Shown: in pieces, positions 24,441-37,100 of the stretch
Layout: every line of letters starts with the position of its first letter
Position numbering within the stretch: the stretch's first letter is position 1
Assembly (NCBI GenBank): GCA_025403435.1
Contig: CM046350.1
Location: 5,863,512 to 5,927,511 of the forward strand
DNA length: 64,000 nt
Source: Artocarpus heterophyllus
Taxonomy: Eukaryota; Streptophyta; Magnoliopsida; Rosales; Moraceae
Direction: 5' to 3'
Made by a program: the position numbers and the translations under genes
Notes under the pieces: model-generated
What the model was told of the DNA's origin: nothing
Databases searched by the model: none
The model's input: the letters and a program-made list of their open reading frames with translations, nothing else

Positions 24441-26518
24441 ATCTTATATTCTAATCTTACCATTTAGCTCAACAAATTTATGCCCCTAACGTTAAACAAA
24501 GAGAACCGCCAACTAACAAGTATGCATTTTTAATTCCAACACTTTCAAAAACACTTTGCCATAACCAAACAAACTCCGGTTGTGCAGGCGTTGTATCTGA
24601 ACCAAGGTGTTGGAACCATTAATCTTTGTCTTAAGTCCAACCAAGTTATATTAAAGACAATAGTTGACTTCTTGTACTCGTTAGGTGTATTAAACTTGGC
24701 TACTTTGTGACCAACGTTTATTTGGCTTCTTGGTTCGAAATGTGACGTTTTAAAATAAAAGGTTTGAAAAGTATGGTTTAACTTTTAATTTAAATCATTT
24801 AAAAAAAAGGTTAGGTTAAATTCATAATTCAGAAAATTTTTTAGTTCAGAACATCAAATAAATAGTTTGAACTAAGTTTTGAAAAGATTTGCTAAACACG
24901 GCTTTAAATCAGTTCTTTGTTTGTTTATTCTCTCTCTCTCTTTTTCCTCTTTCTTTTTTCCTTATTGTTTTGAACAATGTTAGAAAATGACTCCTTGAAC
25001 GCCCCTGGTTGAATATGATTAGTCCTTCTATATATAAACCTTTTCCTAACCCTTCAACAAGATTCGATGTCTCATTTATTATTTCTTTTCCCCTTTAACT
25101 AGTCTTTCGAATAATCCAAACTAATGTTAGAATTTACCTAAATTCGGCTGAAAAAAGAGAGCATTTTCCAATTAGATCCTTTCAAAAAGATTGGAAAAGA
25201 AAGAAACTTATTTCCATAATAAAAGCGATTACGACACGCAACCAAAAACCAACTCGAAAAATTTGAAGTTAACTGGACGATTTCTTGAGTGATGCAATGT
25301 ATTGACAATGTTGTGTATGGAGAGAAATAGAAGTTTTACAAATGACAAAATAATGAAATATGACTTGGACAGATAATTTCCATAAATTGTCAATAATACT
25401 CGGATATAGGTATCTTGGTGTTTCGCCATTTTTATGTCAAACAATAACCAGAAAAAAAAAAAAAAAAAAAAAAAAAGGTCTGTTATAACAGAACTAAGTA
25501 CCACAAGAAATCTTTGAGCCAAAAAAGAGCGGAATATCTTCAAGAAATAAAAGATTTAGACCGAAGATGGTTGTCCAACACGATAGGTCCTATGTGAATA
25601 TGATTTTTGTTCTTTATTATTACTATTATCATTATCTTTTGTAAGTCATTACCCTTAAGATAATTAAAGCTTCTAATTAGTATATTTAAAACCAATAAAA
25701 CTAATTTCTCCGTTGATGAAAAAGGGTGCATCTATTATTGACACCCCCATTTTATTTTTCATACACCTTTTTATTAATAAAATTTCTTATTACTATTTCA
25801 TAAACCTTTTTATTAAATAAATTATTTTTAAGGACAAAAGCATTTAAAAAAACGCTCATCACACACCTTGTCTTTTAAAAATTTATTCCCTTCCTAAAAA
25901 TTATTTAATATAGGGATAGATAAATTCTTATTTTTTTGTTCAATTTTTTTTTATTGTTTAAACGAATTATATAAACTATTGTTTTTTATGAATCCTTGAT
26001 TAAAAAAAAACTTATGATTACTAACGACTATATTTTGTAGTGAAGGAATCAAGTGATTTGAATACCACTGCTTGTTTTTAATGGTGAGTTTGTTTTACAA
26101 TGAAGAAATACAATAGTTTGCAGTACATAATCAATGGTTTTGTTTAAGAGAAAGAAAAACCGATATAAAAAAAATAAAGTAAACGATATAGCTTTTTTGC
26201 TGTAATGAAGCATTTGTACTGCTTGCTTCCTTTTTTTTTTTTTTCTTTTTTCTTTCTCAAGCACTTGTAACGTTATAGCCTTTGTTTCCCACAATTTCAT
26301 AGAATACGATATATATATATATATATATATATATTGAAGCAGACAATATTTCAGACCAACATACGTGATCTTATAACACACGATGAAAAGTGTAATTTCT
26401 TTTCTTTTCTTTTCTCACGTAAGAAACAAAAAAGTTTGGAAAAGTTGCAAGTTTGATTGGTGGGTGGATGGGTGAAAAAAAAAAAAAAAACATACTATTT
26501 AGGTGTCTTAGCGTAGGG
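24441..26518. other. Intergenic, no gene seen
   Basis: AT-rich, with a run of 24 A near 25453-25476 and a TA run at 26311-26334. No recognisable exon; ORFs here are random. Confidence 0.5.
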
Positions 26519-26819
26519 ATTTTTTTTGACATTTCAAAGGAGGTGTAACAAGTTGAATGCCGGTGGAAAAAATAGAATGAAGAGTATCAATAAATATACC
26601 TGATGAAACCCACACCACCCCCCCCTCCCCCCCCCCCCCCCCAAGATCTCTGCATTTATGAACAACATGATTTTTTTTGACATTTCAAAAGAGGTGTAAC
26701 AAGTTGAATGCCGGTGGAAAAAATAGAATGAAGAGTATCAATAAATATACCTGATGAATCCCACCCCCCCTCCCCCCCAACAAGATCTCTGCATTTATGA
26801 ATAACATGGTATTTTATAT
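26519..26819. repeat. 151-bp tandem duplication containing poly-C tracts
   Basis: Unit 1 is 26519-26669 and unit 2 is 26670-26819. They are nearly identical (GACATTTCAAA(G/A)GAGGTGT, then TTGAATGCCGGTGGAAAAAA, to ATCTCTGCATTTATGAA). Each carries a C-rich run. In unit 1 this is about 25 bases of almost pure C (26617-26642), and in unit 2 it is shorter and split by T. The C run is conspicuous in such AT-rich DNA. Confidence 0.9.
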
Positions 26820-28276
26820 ACAAATAAATGCACGCCAAATAAATTAATTAGGAATCAAGAATACAAATGGAAAAATGAGAGAAATGTTAAATTTTTGAAA
26901 CTTTTTGAAGCAAATATTAAGTTTTAAAAATATTTGTGATAAATGTCAGATTTACAATCTAAACAACTTATTTACCATCTAAATAAGAAATATTTACATT
27001 GTAAATAAGGAGATAAATACATTATTTGCACCATAAATTTGTTTATTGTGTAAATAAGAATTATTTACACTATAAATAAAGAGGTAAATAAATTATTTAC
27101 ATCATAAATTTGATATTTCCTATAAATATTTTCAAAACTTGACGTTTACTATGATTAGTTTTGAAGAAGTGACATATAGTTTCCGAATACTACAATTTAA
27201 CGGATTCAGTTTTTTCAGGGCTTCTAAGTGGATGTCTAATTTTTTCATAGTACTACTTCATGTATATTTTCTAGAATTAATTGTATATATAACCTATTTT
27301 GCTCTTTTTGTATATTTTAATTCCAATTCTAATCGCCATCATAAGGTTACAACTTTTACAAAAACAAAAACAAAAACATTTGCAGACTATAGACAAGCAT
27401 GATCAATCTTTTTAAAGTTTGTCTTTTTTCATTATCATATAGCTACATTTTTATGCTCTTATTAATTGATTATCCTAGAACTCTTGTCGTTCAATTTGGT
27501 GATTATAACAGTGAACATTATTATAAAGCTGCAATGTTAAAGTACTGAGTTAATGGCCATATTTACATATAGTACACAAACATTGCTAACCCTCTTTAAA
27601 TCTTTAATCTTGATGCATCTTTTTACCCCCTTATTAGGGATAGTTATGTCATGATACATATGACTTTACACAGTTTAAAAATGCTTACAGAATTTAAAGG
27701 GAACAATAACATTTAATAATTTATCTCATTTAACCCAACAAATGAATTAGATTGCAAAGCCCACCCAGATAAGCACTCCACCATAGCAGACTACATGAGC
27801 CCATCAAAATGGCACTTTGGGCTCAACCTAATGATCATATCATCATAACATAAAACATAAAAAGCAGAAAAGGATTTTGAAGGCGGACAATTGCTAATTG
27901 CCTTTCAACATTGTTCTCATGTCTTAATCTCAAACATACTAAAGGGGGAAAAAAAAGAGTTAAAAATTGGTAATTACAGCTTTGTGCCTTCTTCAATCTT
28001 AGATAATATGTCTTTGCTTTTCGGACAAAAGAACCTGCCATACAGAGAACAATAGAAACTTTCTATCAGAAAGGTTAAGAAGAAGTGACGTAGTAGTTCT
28101 TTCTCTCAGTTTAATAGCATTCATTGTCCAGAAAACTTCCTTGAGTTTCGCACTTGAAACGAAACTTGAAGGAAGGGAATAGAAATAGAACTTGAGAACT
28201 GGGGATGCTTACCAAAGAGGTCCAGGCATTATATTCAATCAGCAAGAAGGCCAAAAAACAAATATGAGCTAGCTGA
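26820..28276. other. Downstream of TAF12, includes its 3' untranslated region
   Basis: 26930-27120 holds an internal repeat of TTTACA(C/T)(T/C)(A/G)TAAATAA-like pieces. The TAF12 3' untranslated region must start at 28276 and run toward lower coordinates. No other exon was recognised. Confidence 0.45.
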
Positions 28277-31200
28277 TTAAAACCGTGTCATTTGCTGCAG
28301 CATTTGGGGAGCAGTTGATTGTGAAATCAACTGCTCTGAACTCAGGGAGGGCCTTATCATGTGGTTGGTGCCAACCGGATTGCCAAGTCCTTGTCTAATC
28401 ACCTCTTTACGATTAACCGTATTTGCTTCTGAGTTTGAGGATTCCATTAGCGTTCGTATCTGATCACGGGATTAGCGATTAGTGTAGAACGAACTTCTAT
28501 TACAGAGTGTAAAATATACGAAAAATGCATACAGAAAATTCCTACTTACCATGTCTAAACGTTTCTTGTGGAGATCACTTGACAACTGCATGTTTGGCAT
28601 CATAATATTAACACAAGTCATTTGAGAAAGTAGATAGTATTTGAACGCTAGTCAAGAATTAAGATATTAGCAAAGTGCTTCTTGGGGCCCATTGTGATTT
28701 ATTATCTCCAGAGCACTGACCAAAAGGAATTAAAATGGATAAATCAACATATTTTTACACTATTTTGAGCCAACAAAGATAAATATATTTATACCATACA
28801 CACTTGGATGTTCTTTTTGTGTATATGTAAATGTATTCTAAGGCTTGTAAAAGTAGTAAAACATACAGGTTTATTTTGGTGCTTCTGCTCTTCAAATCCT
28901 GGAACAGTCAAGTGCCAATTTTTTTCTGCAAAATTAACTTTCTTCAATCCTTTTGCAAAACAAAGCCTATAATATAAAGAGCTATATAAAGCTTTAATAT
29001 CTAAATCTAAACAGAGTCCCCATAAAAAGGATAAAGCATCCAAATAATCCTGGTAAATAACTGCATCAATAATTAGAGACTAGAAAACACCACTTAAACT
29101 CTTTACCAAAGGTCATATTATAGATAAAACAATTTAAACAACCAATTTGCTTCCTTGCCAGACAAGCAAAAAGTTCATGGTTCAGAAGTGCAAGGAAGAA
29201 CTAACTGCTCCAGATATGGTGAGCAACATGCATCCCCAAACATGCCAAATAAGATTTCCAGCAAGGCAAAATTACGAACCTAGGTGTAACAATAAATCCT
29301 TGGACTCAAGAGTAGAAGATTTTCTATGCTTTGCCAAATTGCAGGCAAATGTTGTCACCTGCAAATATTTAGGATAAGTTTTTATCAGAAAACCTTGAAA
29401 ATCTCAGCAAACAAAAACATAAAACATGCATGGCTTTTGACAGATGATGGACTAATATGATCACAAGTTGTTATAAAGCACACAACGGTTCACCATGATT
29501 GGCCAAAGTATCACTGCAAAGTATCAGTGCAAAGTGCAAAGTATCAGTTGTCATATGTCAGATTTCATTAAAAATATCAGTGCAAAGTGTGTAATTTTCA
29601 ATTGTAAACCAAAGCCACCACAGATGAACATGGATTATAGCTATCCGACGGGTATTTCTTCAGAATTGAAACTCCAACCATCCAACTGTTAAAATGTAGC
29701 TCGTTTTTTTTACAATTATTCCACAGAATCTTACCATAAATGTTTATTTCCAATTTCAATTTCAAAGAATTCCAACTCAACATGGGGGAAGTGTATGAAG
29801 TCAGAAACAGGAAGATATAATATAAGGCTCCTAAATCTCGAGCAAAATATAGTTTCAATTTTTCAAATGCCAAAATATTATGGAACTACAGAACCAATAC
29901 TCTCTGGACTGAACTCACAACATCATATCAATGATTAGCATGATCTTAATATATAACAGACAGTTTACCACGAGAAAAAGAATATACATATCTATTAATT
30001 TCTTCAAAAAGACCCCTGCAAAAGGTTCCATACTTTTCCTCTAAAGTTATGTCACTAGAGAAATCTACACTTGACGACACTTTAGACAAAAAAATAATAA
30101 TAAAATACATAAAGCAATAAAGAGACAGAGTCATCAACCTACAGGTTTGGATGTCTCAACCACAAACACAAATATCCGGGGAAAAGTAAAGTACGAAAAG
30201 CAAGTAGTGATAACAAATCTCACAGAGTCAATGAAGTCATCAGCAATCTCCAAAAGGAGGTCTTCAACTTCAGGATCCAATTTTCCCTGTGAATCCACCT
30301 AGGCATGCAAAGGATATGACAGTGAATAATTGTCTTAATAGGAAATTTGACAGCTCTGACATAATTAGAAATTATTAAGAAAATAATAACAGAGTGAAAA
30401 TTCAGGAAATACCTGTGAGACTAAATCTTGTATCTTTCTCTTTCCAAGAAGTTGATTAGTTGCTTCAGTTCCCTGGCTTGAACTTCCCCCTGGTGTAGTT
30501 GTTCCAGATGCAGTAGCATCAGGTTGCGATCCTGTTAAGCTAAGAGACTTTTGGCCCGAGGGCCCATGAACCCTAGGGGAATGCTGCTGTTGCATATGCA
30601 TGGGAGGCAGTTGTTGTGACTGTTGCTGTGGAAGCTGCTGTGGATGCTGCAACGCTTGTTGGGACTGTTGCTGTACCAGCTGTTGTTGCTGCTGTTGCTG
30701 AAGCAATTGTGGACGGCCCATCGTTGGTTGCTGCTGCTGCTGTACAATCTGCGATAACTGTTGCGAGTTTAGGGACATTGAATTTTGATGCAGCTGACTA
30801 GATGTGGCCAGTTGCTGATGCAAGAGAGCTTGCTGCCTCTGCTGTTGGAGATGGAAAGAAGGTGAACCAGGCCCAGAAATTGATGGAATTTGTTTCAACC
30901 ACTGATGTGACAATGAGTTCGACATCATAGCTGGCTGTCCATTCTGAGCCAACCCAGATAGCTGAGGGTTCATAAATGCAAGTGATGAGGTCCTTGGTAA
31001 GCTTTGAACCTGAGAATTGCAGAATTAGAGTGGATGTGAAATAATCGATAATGGATTTTATATACCCCATATCTGGAGAACTCAGCATAAGAATGCTTCT
31101 AAGATCACGAAAAGATACAAATAAGTCTCCATCTGAGAAGCAAAACGATGATACTAATAGACAGACAATGAAGCTTTGCTGCCTCATTCACTCAAGCCCA

Positions 31201-32736
31201 AAAGCCTCGCAATTTTACATTCAACGGTCAAACTCAGAAAACATGAGCTTCATGAGTTACATAAACCAGGTCAGATTACTAATGGCAGAACCAAAAATTC
31301 ATTCAACATGTATAAGTGCCCGTTTCGTTGTGGATCAAAAAGAATCCATGGACATCATCACTTAGGCACTTTGTACTTTAAGAACCGACTATATTTCTTT
31401 ATGCATAAGGAACCAAAGATTGACATCAAACGTGAAACGAGACAAAACATTGATGTAATCAGAAGATGATATAATTAAAAGATTTTGGAATCACAATAGC
31501 AACAACATGGCAAAGCTCAAAAGCTATTATATACCTGTGCAGAATTAAGCGCGGTTTGTTGCGATAATTGCTGCCTCAGCTGGCCCTGATTTATTCGCTG
31601 CTGAGCATAAGAGGCAAGAGCCCCATTAGATCTCATTTGTGAGCTCAATCCCATCATCCCCATTGCTTGCATTCCCTGCAAGGTTTGCCCAGCAGAATTA
31701 CCTGGATGGAACTGGGACCCTTGTACCAATGCAGCTTTTTGCCTTGGCTGCATTCAAAATTTCCATGCATTACTAAAGAATCAGACTTCTAACTTGGAAA
31801 CACAAACCATTAAAAGCAATAGCCACACACAAAAACTCGAAACCACACTCAATTAGAAAGCATTATTCTACCACACAGATTTCATTTTTCTATGATTAGT
31901 TACTATTTTTAAACCCACCAAATTTTTGCATATTGTTCAATTCTCTTTACGTTAGGATATGTGATTGTCTTACAATTCTACCATGATTTCGAAATGCTCG
32001 TAAATATGCACTGCCAATAGCATGTATTCTCTATAACACAAGTTCTCTCCTGAGAAAACAAACACATACTCAAGATTAATTTCCATACCGAGTTAAGAAG
32101 CTGGTTCTGCAAATTGAACTGCGCGGCAGTGGCGCCAGACAAGACCGGCAAGTGTCCGCTCGGGCCGATCAAAGCCGGCCGCGACAAATTCGCTGCAGCG
32201 GCGGCGGCGGCGGCCATTTGATTAGTTTGCTGTTGCTGCGGCTGCTGCTGCTGCTGTTGCTGTTGCTGACCGTACAACCCGGCCTGTTGCCTAATCACAT
32301 TAACATTCACCCCCATGTACTGCTGGCTCTGCTGCTGCTGCTGCTGTTGAATTTGATTCATTCTCGACATCGACGGAGACCTCTGGAGGCTCTGGAGCTG
32401 GTAATTGTTCATCGAGTGGCTCACATTCTGAGCCGCTTGCTGCTGGACCAACGGCTGAGATTGCTTCGACTGGTAATCCAATCCGACGGCCGGCGTAATT
32501 TGCTGCTGCTGTGGAAGAGGGGGGGACGAGATTTGAGGGGATTGAGAGAGGGTCGAAGGGGAAGGAGAAGGGATTTGTGGGTGGTTCATGGAGGAGCTCT
32601 GCAAATTTATCGCGTTGTTGTTCGTGACGTTGCTTGTTGTCGTTGATGTCGTCGTCGTTGTCGTATCTGTAATTGGGTCTGCGTTTGGGTTCGAGGCCTG
32701 GAGGGGTTTCGGAGACGACACTGCGTTTTCCGCCAT
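28277..32736 (-). CDS. TAF12B: TFIID/SAGA subunit TAF12 (TAF12B/EER4 type)
   Basis: Eight exons in phase: 32736-32089, 31747-31535, 31009-30413, 30298-30224, 29358-29280, 28925-28867, 28585-28550 and 28459-28277, giving 629 residues. The histone fold spans about 468-548: it starts at [15 protein letters not shown], runs through [20 protein letters not shown], and ends at [13 protein letters not shown]12 pairs through this fold with TAF4 in TFIID and with ADA1 in SAGA-type complexes. The first 465 residues are low complexity: Thr near 25-34, Pro/Ser near 55-76, poly-Gln near 129-136 and 157-170, and eight or more Ala near 175-182. Such long Gln-rich N termini are typical of plant TAF12. The short C terminus ends near MLQQMTRF, as in plant homologues. 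The start is the first in-frame ATG, followed by MAENAVSS. Arabidopsis EER4 is implicated in ethylene response. Confidence 0.95.
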
Positions 32737-33230
32737 AATTTCGCCGGATTGGAATTCTGGATCTTGAATTGGTGAGCTGATAAAAGGTTAATTCATAGCG
32801 GAATTCAGGCGGAATTCAGAAATTGGGATTTCTGAATTCCAGAGAGAGAGAGAGAAGAGAGAATAACAGAGGAGGAGGAGGCAGACGAGCAAAAGGCAGA
32901 AGAGGGCGAAGGTCAAATCTGGGCCGTCCATGTCAGCTGCCGCCCCGGAAAGAGTGGGCCCACTTGGATGAGTTTTAATTGCGGAAGCTCTGGAAAACTG
33001 CCAAGTCAACGACTTATTTTGTGGAACATCTGGACCGTTCATCTGCAACGTATTGTCAAGTGGCGGTATCTGATTGGTTTATGAGCTTGGTGTAAGGTAC
33101 GGAAAACATAGGATTAGGGGTCTCTTCACTAAAAAAGAGAGAAAAGAAGGATTAAAAGAAGTCTCTGCATGGGTTTTAAGGTTTGGATGAGGTAAGTGAC
33201 AAGTCTAGTGTGTGTTCCCTCGCTTCCCAA
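32737..33230 (-). promoter_or_regulatory. TAF12 5' untranslated region and promoter area
   Basis: Directly upstream of the TAF12 ATG is a purine/pyrimidine run: AG repeats at 32842-32856 and GGA repeats near 32870-32880, which read as CT/TCC on the gene strand. CT-rich leaders are common in plant housekeeping genes. No clear TATA box was found. A predicted 86-residue ORF here has no similarity I know and is treated as leader. Confidence 0.4.
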
Positions 33231-33998
33231 CATATGCTCAACTCCACAACTTGTCCATCGTTCACCCATTATCACGTGTTAAATTTAGAATTGCTACCCT
33301 CACCAAGTGTCTTTCTCTTTTTTTTTAAATTTAATCCTCGACAATTTAAAATTTAGAGTGTGTTTTGGAGTTTTAAAAAGGTATTTTATTTTTAAAAAAA
33401 AAAAAAACCACACACAAACATTGCCCCAGAAGGTCCCCAAATTTATTTGCTTATTTTTTGTTGTATTTTTGCATGAAGGATATGGTTTCCTTAAACTCCA
33501 ACTACAAATTCTTTTTTTATTATTATTATTACTATATAACACAAATTTTTTTAGGATATATACTATATATTATATCACTGTTATTATTGTTTCGATAAGC
33601 GTAATAATTTTATATAATACCAACTAGATTAAACCTGCTTACTAACATACGTAATGCTCTAAAAGTGCTCTCTCTCTCTCTCTAATCCACGTATCAGCGC
33701 TTTTATCTTTGCATAAATCCCACTTTCATGCCTGTTGCTGTTGCCAAACAATACAGACACCAAACATCATCACCAAGGGACGCACAAATGTCTGTCTCTC
33801 ACAGACTTTCTTCATTCTTCATTCTTCGTTTGTTTCTCAACGACAACCATTATGCGAGAAAGATGTTTGGCTGTAGAAGATCTTGAACATAAATTTATAT
33901 ATATATATATATATATATATAACACACTTGGACTTGTTCCGCCAAATAAAAAAATACCCTACTTGTACAAAAGCTGGTTTGGTTGTAGAAGATCTTGA

Positions 33999-34039
<41 letters not shown>

Positions 34040-34167
34040 AACTCATCTATTGAGATAATTATGTATTTAACCCCAAAAGCTCTATGCTATAATTACAAAC
34101 GTACACAGCAAAGCCATGAAAATAGCTTTTTTTTTGCTTTATGTTCCCAAAATCAAGCTAAGCTTCC
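33231..34167. repeat. Intergenic between TAF12 and TFIIIC with a duplicated (TA)n unit
   Basis: GTAGAAGATCTTGAA(C/T)ATAAAT followed by a TA run occurs twice, near 33875-33920 and 33985-34030, an offset of about 110 bp. A CT run lies at 33668-33683. The 3' untranslated region of the TFIIIC gene must occupy the part just below 34168. No separate gene seen. Confidence 0.6.
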
Positions 34168-37100
34168 TTATAGTAAAGACGTACTCAAGGGATTTGCAAA
34201 GAAATGCTCACGACAAACCAACTTTGGTTTGCTAAAGCTGCTGCTTCTGAAGATGGACCCTAGAATGGCAGGAGGCGCGTTGGGCGTAGTTTGATGCATC
34301 TTCTTCGCCAAAAGGTGTTTATCCAAAATCATCATCTCCAGCAATTTTCTACAGCTCTGCAAAAGATTCAGGCCTAACATTAGCATGGTTTCGTAACCAT
34401 GGCGGTATTTTAAAAATTACACTAATTGTTGATAGAAAATATATTATATAATATCTACGTGTTTGTATAGGTTAAGAAAACACAGAAAGTCATAGCATGT
34501 CAAACGTATAATGACAAGAAGATTAAGAGAAATTAAGGGTCCATTTATTTCGTGGTTCGAATCACGGTTCGAATCATTTTGTTACACTATTTTCTCTCAC
34601 AAAAATTTAAATCTTCATTCAAATACTCTATTCAAATACTCGAACCAAACAGGCTCTAAGTACACCTTATCTCTCATTAGCCAAAAAATAAAGAGAGTAA
34701 ACATGTTCTCTTTTTGCAAAGTACAGATAACCACCAGGAGAGCATCAATCTTTTTCCAACAAATTTTTATGGCATGGTGAATACCAACATACTAGGTCAC
34801 TGTGTTAGAGCCAAAGAAATAGAATACCAGGAATAAATATATCAACATTTTCAAGATATCAAAATTTCTCAAGATAATCCCAACAAGAGAAATTGAGTGG
34901 CGTACCTGAGGATTCAACACGTCCATCTGATTGGTAATTTCATCCTAATATAAACATAAAAGGGAAAAAAAAAGTAAGAAAATATTAATATATTTGTAGA
35001 AAACCTTGCCAGAGAAAGCTATTTGTTCAAATGTGCTGCAAGTTGGACAAAAAGAACTTCCTTAGTTACATCAACCAATGCCAGTCACAAAAAGAACGAA
35101 AACAATGGAATCAAAAGGGACAAAACTGGAAAGACCTACAAAGTTCTAGTTTTTCCCTTCTCTAAACCAAGGACGAAACTTGCACAAAATAAACCATCAT
35201 TACCTCCAAAATCCCTGGATTTTGCATCACTATTCCAAGGACACGTCTTCTTAGTCCTCTGTAGATAGCCTTATTAATTTCCCCATCTCCATTTATCCAT
35301 GGCAATATAGGCAGACATAATTCACCAGAAGAAAATAAAGATTCATCTGCCTTATCCTCTCCAGGTAAAACAAGTTCTCCCTGCTTACAGCCTCCATGCA
35401 CGTTGCTAGTCTGATGTTCACTAAAGAACTCAGTAACTTCTTCAGGAAAATTAAGAAGAGACACTTTATGTACATCAGCATTCATGTCGATTTCGCCCTG
35501 TGCATGAGCACTGAGGACTGAACGGCTTTCTCTCGTCTCTGCCCAAGAAGGTGCTTTGAGACTTTGACACGTATCCGCTGCTGATGTCAGGAAATACTTA
35601 GAGCGATACAGAGCATCGACAACATGCACAGAGTCAAAAGTATTAACCTGTGGAGAAGACAAAAAGTCACAACTAATTAAATTACTTCTTAAACTAGTAC
35701 AGGTCCAGATCAAAACCATTTATACATACGATTTAAAATAAAAAAGGAACTCAAATTAAAGCTGCAGGAGTAAAATAAGCCAATCTTAATGGTTCTTCCA
35801 ATTGTCTGAGACCACTTTTCCTTCTCCAATTATTAGGCGGATCAATTCTTGGTGATAAAAACCTCAACAAAACAGATCCTCCCTCCACTTTCAACCCTAA
35901 GTCAGAAGAATAAAGTTTGTTTCCAGTTGTAGACGTAAATTACAATCCGTGTACACCATTTACTTATTAGAGGGATTTTGTGTGTTGTGTGAGTGTGTCC
36001 AAAAGTTAAAAAAGCCTTCCACATACACAGAAGAAGGGTACTTCTGCAGCTACAAAATCACAAACATAATCAAGGTTATATTTTCTCTAATGCCAATTCT
36101 TTCTAAAGCTAACCTTTAAAGCTCGTCCAAATGTTTGGAGCACAGAAATTGTAAGTTCGGACATCATTTCACCTGAAAGGAAACAAGTTATCCATATGGG
36201 GGGATGGTGTAATATTATCTTACCTGAAGTTCACCTATGGACACATAAATCATCATATGCACTCATAAATTCCCAGAATCCTACCTGGCATATTTATGAC
36301 TTGAGAAACTTCTTCTAGGCTCAAACCTTGGTCACCAGCCTTCCGAATGGCAGCATAAACAGCCCTAAAATCCTCAGGATCAATAGGACTAGGTTCTTCT
36401 TGATCAGAATATACTGGTAACAAACATGTAGCATAACTTGCCATGGCTATCCAAGGTGACTCACTACTGCTCTCTACTGTAGAGCTATTGCAGCCTGAAT
36501 TTTGAATTTCCTCCATATGGTCCAAATGAGAGAAATTATTGGGATCTGAAGTCGTGTCACTAGTATCATTTCCATCAATATAACATTCATCAGTACAAGT
36601 ATCTTGGGAAAAATCAACTGCCTCGGCTGTAGAAAATCCTGTCCGATGCATGGATAACATTATACCTGGAAAACCTTTTTCTCGGCGAGAAATTACTTCT
36701 CCTTCTGCTGCAACTAAAAATTTCAGTTTCTTACCCTTGTCACTATCAGGAGACTCATTAGTATCAATTTTTCGCTTCAAGCCTCTTGTATCCTCAGCCT
36801 CTCCAACACCTTCATCTGGCAAGCATGGAGAAATAGATAATTCACCTAAAGAAACTAAAGCGAACAAATGGAAAATATCCCCACACTGTAAATCATCACT
36901 GAGATCAACCCCTCCTCCTGTAAGATCTTTTTTTCTTTCATGGAGCCAATTAGAGAATTTAGCAGCTCTGGTTCCTGAATTAGTCGGAAATGGTGACTTC
37001 GAAACATTATGCATGAACTGTTGGGAAAGTGAAAAAGGTTGATTACCATTTCCACCAACCTGCCACATAATGCAGAAAGTTCATTCAGAACAAAATACAT

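Noticed and set aside
31051..31469. Two overlapping plus-strand ORFs of 104 and 97 residues
   Set aside because: They lie in TAF12 intron 2, antisense, with no similarity or codon pattern suggesting a gene.
32152..32646. 164-residue plus-strand ORF rich in Leu and Arg
   Set aside because: It is the antisense reading of TAF12 exon 1; the CAG/CTG and GCC/GGC repeats produce Leu and Arg runs.
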